Assembly (NCBI GenBank): GCA_028641055.1
Contig: CM054062.1
Coordinates: 180,451,266-180,515,265 of the forward strand
Source of the DNA: Alopecurus myosuroides
Lineage: Eukaryota; Streptophyta; Magnoliopsida; Poales; Poaceae
Length of the DNA: 64,000 bases
Direction of reading: 5' to 3'
In this document: positions 56,382 through 64,000 of the stretch, piece by piece
Position numbering within the stretch: the first letter of the stretch is position 1
Layout: the number at the start of each line of letters is the position of its first letter
Made by a program: the position numbers and the translations under genes
The notes under the pieces: generated by a model
Seen by the model: only the letters and a program-made list of their open reading frames with translations
Databases searched by the model: none
Told to the model about the DNA's origin: nothing

Positions 56382-57367
56382 GCTTTGAGGAATGAACTAA
56401 ATGTCATCGATTCTTCCAACTTCACTTGAGACCTTGCATATGTACCTTCATTATATGTGCTATTAGGTTTGGATGTAGGCATGGACATAGGGGGAGCGTC
56501 ACTCAACTCATGAGTGTACACTCCTCTTATTATGCAAAAATCAATTAATCATTGCATATCTAGTCAATCTGTGACTTATTGTGCTTAATTGTGAGTAGTA
56601 CTCTTGGACCCAAGATATATCTTCGCGGTGCCAAAGTACACACTCAAACATGGTGGCTTCGGCCACCAACCTCCTCCTCTCGGAGTTGTTTTTATGTTTC
56701 TTTTTGTATTTTTTCCGAATATACTATTCCCCTTTGACAACTTGTGAGGGTTCGGCTTTTATCTCTTTGCATCTTGCGAACCTCATTGAGTAATGTATCT
56801 CGTACAACAGTTACCATCTTCCAACCCAAGCCCCCTTTGCGAAAAACACCATTCCAATCTTAATGCTCTCGTTTTTCTGTTTTTTGCGCGCGAAAACTTG
56901 GTCTGGTGGAGGCTCCGGTGAAACCACCGGAGGCTCCACTTCTCCTGTCCACCGAAGCCCACCGGTACCTCCGCTTGTGCAAATTTTCCCAGCGGATCCG
57001 TATCACGCTATGCTGCGTGGACAGGGGGCAGAGGCTCCGGTGAAACCACCGGAGGCTCCGCTGCGCCTGCCCACCGGAGCCCACCGGTACCTCCGCTGGT
57101 GCGAAATTTGCCCACCGGATCCGTATCGTGCTATGCTGCATGGACAGGGGGCGGAGGCTCTGCCCGTTACGGTTCTGCGGAATAAGACCTAGGGCGAGCG
57201 GGGGTCAACAAGATCCAATCTCTTTTCCCCCACTCTCCCTCCCTCTTCTTCCTCACAAACGCCGCCACACCCCAAGTCTGCGCCGCCGGAAAAGGGTGCT
57301 CCACCACCGGGAGCCCTCCTCCTTGCCTTGGACCACCCGGGGATATTCTTCCTCCTCTCCTTCCACC
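56382..57367. other. Spacer after Copia pol, with 122-bp tandem repeat
   Basis: A polypurine-like AGGGGGAG lies near 56490. From about 56904 to 57155 a 122-base unit is repeated twice and starts a third time. Each unit opens with the CTCCGGTG/CACCGGAG palindrome (56913-56932 and 57035-57054) that also occurs in the LTRs and carries a GGATCCGTATC block. Regulatory use is inference. Confidence 0.75.
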
Positions 57368-57385
57368 ATGGATGATGCGGGTATG

Positions 57386-57421
<36 letters not shown>

Positions 57422-59201
57422 TAGTTGATGGATGGGGAAGCACTAGGAGCTCCATGTTCTTCACATCTAGATGCGTGGATTTGGATTTTGGGAGTAGAAA
57501 ATCATGAGTACAAACCCTAGAAACCTAGATTGTGAGTATTAGTTTTGAATCACTTTGGTTCTTAGGGTGGATTTGTTCATGTGCCCTACCCCTTGTTATT
57601 CAACCCTAATGCTATTCATATCTTTGTTCCTTAGATTTTCGCGTCACATAAACTTGAGCATTACCTTTTTTTCATGCTTTTCTTTCTATTTCTTTCATAG
57701 ATGCATCCGGTTCCAAGAACAAGGGAAAGGGCACTCGCACCAAGAGCATGGCTGGTCGCAAGGCTCCTCGGGTTGATGAAATCGAGGAAACATTGGACCC
57801 ATCTCAGCCCAAGCGCCGGCCGAGATTCCTGGCTCCCGAGAAGATATTGCCTCGCAAGGAAAAATCAGCTTCTCAGATGTCCGAGGGGGTGTTCTAGCAA
57901 CAACGTCGCGAGAACCCATATATTATTGAACGCAATCGTCTGATGCCACAGTTCCGGGGTAAGGACCCTCGATTCCATACCGTCTTTCAAAGCCAAATCT
58001 ATCATGAGATCTTGATGAGGAAGCCCAAGGAGAATGTTGCCCCTCAACATGCTATTAATTTTGGGCATATGGAGAGGAACCCCAAGTACTTTGGAGAGGA
58101 ACTAGAGCTTGTTGATGCACTTGGACTTGCTCCCATTATGCAAGTTCAAAGATATTATGATGAAGGCTTGGTCTGAGAGTTCTTGGCCACTATGCACCTC
58201 GCCAATGAGACAGAGCGTCATCTTATTTGGATGACCAAGGGACAACAACTGACTATCAAGTGGTCTAAGGTGGGGACTCTTGGTGGATACCCGGACCATT
58301 GACCTTTTGCCGGTGGCGAGGAGTTTGACCATGGATGGTTCCGTGTTCATGCCCCCAATACTCAATCTCTCTCCAAGGATCAACTCACCCCTCTGTATCA
58401 CTGGAAGAAATGTGTTGTTGGGTTTGTCAAAGGTCTCTACCCCACTTATGATGTTATGATCCGCATCTATCGAGAGACCACCAACCCAAAGGTGGGGAAC
58501 ATCGATGAGATCCAAGGTTTTCTCAAGAATCTCATGCTTCTTATCATGAGAAGCGGCTTGCCGGTTCAACTCAGAAGCTTGATGTGCTCGATTATCTGTG
58601 GAATGAGCTATGGCACGTCATTGTCAATAGGAAGAATGCTTGCTTTGGGCCCTTTATGATGAAGATCATCTTCCATGTGTGGGCGAACAAGTTCCCGGAT
58701 AATCCTATTGATGATGATAATTGGATTCCACACACGGAGAAGAGACTTCTCATCAAGGACCACACCAAGCCCATTGTGCATCCTACCCCTGCTCCTCGCA
58801 AAGGCAAGGCCAAACCACATGTCTTCATGGATGAGGAAGAAGAAGAAGAGGCAACTGATCCCTCTCGCCCTCCTCCTTCTGATAGTGCCTTCAAGTGGAT
58901 GGCAAGGGCCCTCAAGAAGGTGTTCAAAGTGAACAAGAAGATTGAGCAGCATCAATGGGAAGTTCACTATGATAAGGAGCTCAAGCACCGCAAAGCAACA
59001 AAGGCAGAGCGTCAGCTTCATCGTGATGGTGGAGAATCTGTGGAGTCCCCGGTTCTACCTAGCATCACCAACTGGGACAAGTGGCAGGCCAAGGATTCCG
59101 CCGGGAAGCTCATTGAGTGGTCTGACGATGAAGAAGGAGAAGAGGTCACCAGCTCTCGCCGCCGCGCCCGCCCTTCGAGCCTGGATATCTCTTCTGAGTG
59201 A
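57368..59201 (+). pseudogene. Sirevirus-type extra 3' ORF, decayed
   Basis: Sireviruses and relatives often carry a further ORF after RNase H, sometimes called env-like; homology to true envelope proteins is not established. Here ATGGATGATGCG at 57368 is followed by GT and a CT run, and an acceptor-like TTTCTTTCATAG at ~57700 leads into the coding block (DASGSKNKGKGTRTKS), so an intron of about 320 bases is plausible. The protein is basic at its start, then of mixed composition, with an acidic Glu run near residue positions encoded at 58833-58856 and an Arg/Ser-rich end. Stops near 57897, 58174 and 58301 and a frameshift near 58570 inactivate it. No transmembrane segment was seen. Confidence 0.7.
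57389..57418. repeat. (TC)n microsatellite
   Basis: About fifteen TC dinucleotides lie directly after the presumed donor site of the 3' ORF intron. Confidence 0.9.
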
Positions 59202-59603
59202 TCTTCGGGACACTAGCATCAGTCTTCTCCCTCTTTTGGTATCTTGATGCCAAAGGGGGAGAGATATCTATATGGAGCGGGTATTTGCATGGGTCTCTCT
59301 CAAGCATGTTGTCGACTCACATCTTTCTTCTTGCTTGAGAGAGTTAGTGTTTTATTTAAAAACTTTGTTTGTTTAATTATTATACGTTGTGAACCTCGTT
59401 GTATGCATTATGTGAGCTCGTGAACCTATTACCTTAATTTTATAACTTGTTGTGCTCACTATTACATATGTGTTTAGTTATCCATTGTGTTTAAAATATC
59501 TCAACATGAAGGGAGCATATCTCTAGGGGGAGCTCCGTCTATGTTGTGTGTTTTAAATTATGCAAATAGGGATGTTGTCATCAATTAACAAAAAGGGGGA
59601 GAA
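59202..59603 (+). other. 3' non-coding region with polypurine tract
   Basis: This is the stretch between the extra ORF and the 3' LTR. Polypurine-like blocks are AAAGGGGGAGAGA at about 59252, AGGGGGAG at about 59525 and AAAAAGGGGGAGAA at 59589-59602; the last one adjoins the LTR and is the likely plus-strand primer. Multiple blocks of this kind are described for Sireviruses. Confidence 0.8.
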
Positions 59604-60931
59604 CGAAAGATCATCTTCCGTTTTGATAATTTAATGACAACATACCTATTGGACTAATGTTTATTTGTTATATATGAAAATGCCCAGTTTCATCAAAGAT
59701 ACAACCTCTATGGGTTACAAATTTGTTTGGAATAAAAAAAGCTCGAAGTAACAAAGCTGGGAGGCTATTTTTGTGTGCAGCGGAGGATCCGGTGAAACCA
59801 CCGGAACCTCCGCCCAAGTCTTTTTCCAGCACAGCTCAGGCGCTAGCCTCCGGTGCGGGCTCCGGTGTGGGCTCCACCAAAATGGTGTTCGGGAGGAGAA
59901 GAGCGGAGGTCAGGGCGGAGCTTCCGGTGCACATCCAGTGGGCGGAGCCTCCGGTGAAACCACCGGAGTTTACGCTTGCTCCACCACCCCCACTATGGGG
60001 CTGGCCTTCGGTGCAGGCTCCGGTGTGGGCTCCGCCAAAATGACGTTCGGGTGGATAAGAGCGGAGGTCCTAGCGGAGCCTCCGGTGCCCTCTGGTGGGC
60101 GGAGCCTCGACCCCACGGGATACAACGTGAAGGAAAGATGGGATGCGCTGCTGCGCGCACATGAAGACCACCGGAGCCTCCGGTGCTGCGTGAACTGCTC
60201 AATGGCCACATTGGGAAGGGCTACAAATACCCCTTTCCCTACCTCATAAATGCCAAGCTTTTTCCACTCTCTCTCCTAGCCATTAATTAAAGCTTCAACC
60301 TCCTAGATCTCACTCTCCAACCACCCAAACACTCCGAAACTTTATGGAGAGCTAGAGGAGACCTAGATCCATGATTCCACCAAAGGAATTTCAAATCCAT
60401 CCACCACATCCTAGTAGATCTAGAATCCTACTTGAGGCCTAGAAACCTTAGTAGATCTTGTGCTTGTAGCTTCCACCTTGTTGCAAGAACCTTCGGATCC
60501 GTTGAGAGCCTCCATCCATCTTGTGGAGTGTCCTCAACCTCGTGTAAAGGTTTGGTCAACGCCTTCAAGTCGACCTCATAGTGGAGACGAGAATCTCCTT
60601 CACCGGAGAAGCTCAAGGAGAATAAGGTGTGCACAACCGTGCTATTGAGGAGCGCCTAGGTGGCTCCCCACCTCTCCAACGTAGACGTACTTCTCTTGAG
60701 AAGGAACTACGGGAAACATATCCTTGTCTCCTTGTTTACACTTGTGGTTTATCTTGTTGCCTTTCGTTTTACTTCCGTTGCGTATCTTATCTTGTATCAC
60801 TTAGGTTTCTCACCTAGTTGCACATCTAGAGAACCTTACTTTATATTTCTTAGCCAAAATTAAAAGGAAAAGAAGAAAAAATGGTAGCCAACCTATTCAC
60901 CCCCCCTCTAGTTGACCATAGTGCACTTTCA
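59604..60931 (+). repeat. 3' LTR of the Copia element
   Basis: It corresponds to the 5' LTR, but its first base is C instead of T (CGAAAGATCATC). Palindromes are at 59949-59968 and 60169-60185. It ends GTGCACTTTCA at 60931. Confidence 0.93.
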
Positions 60932-63355
60932 CTTTCTTTTTAGAGCGAGAGGCTTTTCTGGCCTGGACCAGCGCATCAATGTTTTTGCCTCTTGCCCTGA
61001 TGTCGTGTTTGGCCGCTGCATGCTCATTGGTGGTTGTGAGCATATAACCTAAGTCCTTGTGTTCTTTTGAACCAACCGTGAATGGTACAAGGTCGGGTTT
61101 TAGCCCATTGACGAAATCATGCATTGCTTGTACGTCACTTACTCTAGAGCAACTTTTCTTCATTGCTGTCCATCTTGAGATAAAGTCGAGGTATGACTCG
61201 TCTTCGTATTGGACGCAACGGTTCAGTTGGTTGATGCTCTTGGGGCGTTTATACGTACCCTGGAAGTGTTGAGAGAAGACTCCAGCCACATCTTCCCAGT
61301 TGTCCACTGTTCTTGACGGAAGTCCATTAATCCAGTCTCGAGCTCCATCCAACAAAATTAAGGGTAGGAATTTTACGGCTTCCAGACATGTCCCTATGTT
61401 GATTTGGACGACAGTATAGTACTCAGAGAGCCATGTATCCGGGTTTGTGCGTCTGGTATACTTTTGATAAGTTGGCCCGACTTTGGCAAAGCCAGAATGT
61501 AGACTAATTTTCCGGATCCCCGGTGAAACACTTTGGACCAAAATACAAATCGTCTCTTTCCACCTTATCGGCGTGTGCGGAATACCTTCCAGCTGAATGA
61601 ACAGAGAGGAATCTGCTTCGCTCTGGTCGATTGTTGCATGAATACACTCTTCTGGGATCATCCCAATTTCTTCCAACATCCCGTCATTTGGAATTAGGCG
61701 GAGTTCTGCTCCTTGCCCGTTCTTTATTCCTTGGAGGGGTTCGGGATCTCTCGCGCCTATGCGGGTGCTTTATCAGTCGGGTACCTCGGAGGTGGCATTG
61801 TTTTTCCGTCATTCCGATTTTCGTCATCCCGTTCTCTTTCGACACGGGGTTTTGTATTGTTATCGCCTTTTGACGGATGGGATTCTGTCCTGGACGGTGC
61901 ATCTTTTTTATCCTGGATTTTCTTGTCCTTTTTGGGATCACCATTCTTTCCCTTTAAACTTCCTGAACTCTAGGGTCAATTAGATCTGGTGCTGCAGCGG
62001 CACACGTGGCAGTTTTGCATAAAGCTGGATCATCATGTAACTTACCCGAACGTGCTTGTCCTCGCTGCTGCTGCTGTATTGCTTTTCCTAAGAAAGCATA
62101 CACTCCTTGAAACTTTTCATCGTAGGAGTAAAGCTCGTCATTGAGGATGGAAAAGGAAGCTTCTGAGTTTTCAACTACAGTTTTGTAGATGTGCTCGCCC
62201 TTAGCATTTGTGCTGTTAACATGCCTTTGCCAAGACGGATTTTCAAACCGTTGTCTTGCTGGCAATTCTTCCGGTTTTGTAATTCCGGGTAACCTTGTGG
62301 GTTTAATTCCAGATCTGTTTCGGTGCTCATATTCCCCGATTTCTTCCTGCTGCAATTTGACAACATCTTGGGTTTTGAGGAGGTTTTCCCGAGTCCGGAA
62401 GAGATGTTGTTGTTGCCGCATTATTCCTTGTCTCATGGCTTCCAACACTTTCGGTGGCCACCTCCGACTTCCAGGTTTTGTTTGGCTATGTCCGCCAATT
62501 TATCCATTTTCTTCTGAGTCTTGGTGAACAACTTCTTGGCAGATTTTTTCTTCTTTTTGGAGGATGGAGGCTTTTTGTGTGGTTCATCTTCCGTCAGCTC
62601 CTGAACATCAGGATAAGACGGGCTTTTTTCACCACCTTCTTCGTCTCCTTCTTCACTAGCTGGCGGAGGAGTCTTAGGATCTTCCTCTTCCTCTGCATCC
62701 GACTTTACGGTTGGCTTTGCCATGAGTACTCTGTGGAAGCTTTCTTGCATGGATTTGACCTTTCTTTCGAAAGCATCTTCATCTTCATCGTCGGAATCTG
62801 TGTTCGTAGATCCGGTTTCCGAGTCCAATTTTGCCTCTATAGCTGCTAGTATGGAATCGGCTTTCGAGTTTGTCGCCTGATCGGCGGATGTTGGATCTTA
62901 CACCTTTTTTGTGGGATCGATGTTTTTTGCCTTTTCCACGGGATGTTCGTATTCCGTGTTTTCGGCGATCTCTGATTGCACTATGCCAACAAAGTGTGAT
63001 TTGACTGCTGGCATCTCCTGAGAGGCGGAAAATCCAGTCATGCTTTGGCGATATGCAGCTAGTGCTTCTTGATCTGCCCCAATATATGAATAAGCAGATC
63101 TGAGCCGAATCCGGTATCAAAGCCTTCATCGATTGGGCATAGGGCGGGTGGGATAAAGTTGCTTCCACCACGAAATCCCATTGCTTCTGTCGTCAAACCA
63201 ATAAAAATGTTAGCAGATCCGATGGGAAGGACACAAGCACTTACCAGGTGTTTCCGTTCCGGCATATAGGATCCGTTGTCGAAGAAGCGTCCGACGTTTC
63301 CGTCGAATTCTAGGCTTCCGACAGTGATTGTGCTGCCGATTCCGCCTCCCAACGC
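60932..63355 (-). pseudogene. Gypsy gag, decayed
   Basis: On the minus strand the leader and gag start lie near 63300-62830; an acidic/Lys-rich N-terminal part is at 62828-62433 (DSDDEDEDAFERKVKS), followed by a Gln-rich coiled region (62448-61954) and a retrotransposon gag domain at about 61500-61000 ('GARDWINGLPSRTVDNWED', 'FSQHFQGTYKRP', 'ISRWTAMKK'). It ends in Lys-rich KASRSKKK, where the Copia element is inserted. Several frame changes (near 62440, 61950 and 61680) break it. Confidence 0.75.
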
Positions 63356-63361
63356 CGTTGG

Positions 63362-63380
63362 TCCCATGGTGGGCGCCAAC
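63362..63380 (-). other. Gypsy primer-binding site
   Basis: The minus strand next to the LTR end reads TTGGCGCCCACCATGGGAC, a TGGCGCC-type priming site common in Triticeae Gypsy elements. It is one or two bases from the LTR terminus (CA on the minus strand at 63382-63381). Confidence 0.8.
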
Positions 63381-64000
63381 TGTCGAGTCTTCTTAGTTAG
63401 GTTCATGGCCGGGGGTTTCATAAGCCCGCTGACAGAACCGTGGGTGTAAACATGGGAGAGTGGAAACAAGGACACGATTTTACCCAGGTTCGGTACGTCG
63501 CAACTATGGCGGCGTTCCTACTCCTGCAATCTCACTAAATCAGGGCTGAAGCCTGAATTATACAAAGTACAACGTGAGTATGGTTTCGCTAACTCGGCGA
63601 GGATGAACTTCCCGGCAAGTTGGCTTCTAGCTATTCGAACCCTCGCTCTCTATTGTACTGTTCTGGATTACTCCCGTCCGGCGTCTTACATGAAGGAAAC
63701 CTAGAAGACTATAGAAAGTATTCCTATTCTGGAAAGTAAGGCATCCGACTTCTTCTTCAAGCCGGACCACGTATTGGGTCGTGATTCGGGTTCTTCTAGA
63801 ATCCATCTTCCTACGCGTCAGCTTACTGGGCCGCCCAATGGAATTTATTCCATTGCCTACGGGCCACCTTGATAATCTGGCCTTTGGCCAATTCTGGACA
63901 TACCCCTAGTTGGCATATATCCAACAATCACCGTTATGATCCCAAGTTAGGTCAAGACGGTTGATGACATTCAAATTATAACTTTCGATCGTCCGGTCAC
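63381..64000 (-). mobile_element. Gypsy 5' LTR, cut by the window edge
   Basis: On the plus strand it begins TGTCGAGTCTTC, the reverse complement of an LTR end. At least 620 bases are present; the other terminus is outside. It contains no coding sequence. Confidence 0.78.

Larger units (their letters stand above)
49076..60931 (+). mobile_element. Sirevirus-like (Maximus/SIRE-type) Copia retrotransposon, 11.9 kb
   Basis: Two LTRs (49076-50376 and 59604-60931) enclose a primer-binding site, a long gag, protease-integrase-RT-RNase H in Copia order, a further 3' reading frame, and a polypurine tract. Sirevirus traits are present: large size, an extra 3' ORF, several polypurine-like AGGGGGAG blocks before the 3' LTR (near 56490, 59253, 59525 and 59589), and palindromes of the CACCGG...CCGGTG type in the LTRs. 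Flanking bases GTTGC and CTTTC match at only three of five positions, so the target duplication has decayed or the boundary is shifted. It is inserted in a Gypsy gag-protease linker. Confidence 0.92.
47919..64000 (-). mobile_element. Gypsy retrotransposon, minus strand, truncated and split
   Basis: From right to left: LTR (63381 to beyond the window), primer-binding site, gag (to 60932), the inserted Copia element (49076-60931), then protease and the first part of reverse transcriptase (49075-47919). Gag-protease-RT order with the RT before integrase and the protease style place it in Gypsy. It is cut off at 47918 by an LTR fragment of another family. Several frameshifts and stops make it inactive. 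Confidence 0.85.

Noticed and set aside
1..64000. CRISPR arrays, operons, bacterial promoters
   Set aside because: The tandem repeats here lack short repeats with unique spacers; all coding sequence is eukaryotic or transposon-derived.

Overview
The window looks like intergenic nuclear DNA of a grass, most probably a Triticeae species (wheat, barley or Aegilops). Transposable elements fill most of it: long-LTR retrotransposons nested in one another, a Sirevirus-like Copia element, non-LTR (LINE) debris, a tRNA-derived SINE, Helitron termini of the grass type, and GC-rich short genes with spliceosomal introns. No bacterial, phage or CRISPR features are present. The species call is inference; nothing was searched.

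Layout. 1-4114: edge and 4-kb LTR of a Gypsy-type element lying on the minus strand, with its primer-binding site. 4115-10100: two unrecognised intronless GC-rich genes (4310-4969 and 9657-10061) separated by a ~200-bp and a ~353-bp tandem array. 10815-12640 and 30013-31341: two copies of a degenerate LINE-type reverse transcriptase repeat. 12838-15303 and 27445-29778: a segmental duplication, each copy with a two-exon F-box gene on the minus strand whose reading frame is intact; a third F-box remnant lies at 24030-24290. A SINA-like E3 ligase pseudogene and a fragment of a second copy (26187-27443) sit next to the second F-box gene. 16921-20591: a Helitron with canonical ends that contains a 98-bp tandem array and a Harbinger-type element with TAA target duplications. 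24436-25663: a short LINE-derived insertion with a 10-bp target duplication. 31400-33640: an AT-rich stretch, possibly organellar. 33650-37740: decayed Helitron helicase followed by an RPA-like single-strand-binding gene. 38631-38806: a SINE with a 14-bp target duplication.

40948-46699: a solo LTR (target duplication TTGAG) interrupted by a second solo LTR (target duplication ACTGT); the inner one belongs to the same family as the LTR at 104-4114. 46700-47918: truncated LTR pieces. 47919 to the window end: a Gypsy element on the minus strand (LTR, primer-binding site, gag, protease, start of reverse transcriptase), split by an 11.9-kb Sirevirus-like Copia element at 49076-60931 with complete LTRs, decayed gag-pol and an extra 3' reading frame.

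Functionally, the only genes that look capable of making host proteins are the two F-box genes, with the two orphan genes as weaker candidates. F-box proteins select substrates for SCF ubiquitin ligases, and the neighbouring SINA-like remnants come from another ubiquitin-ligase family. The rest is transposon biology and decay.
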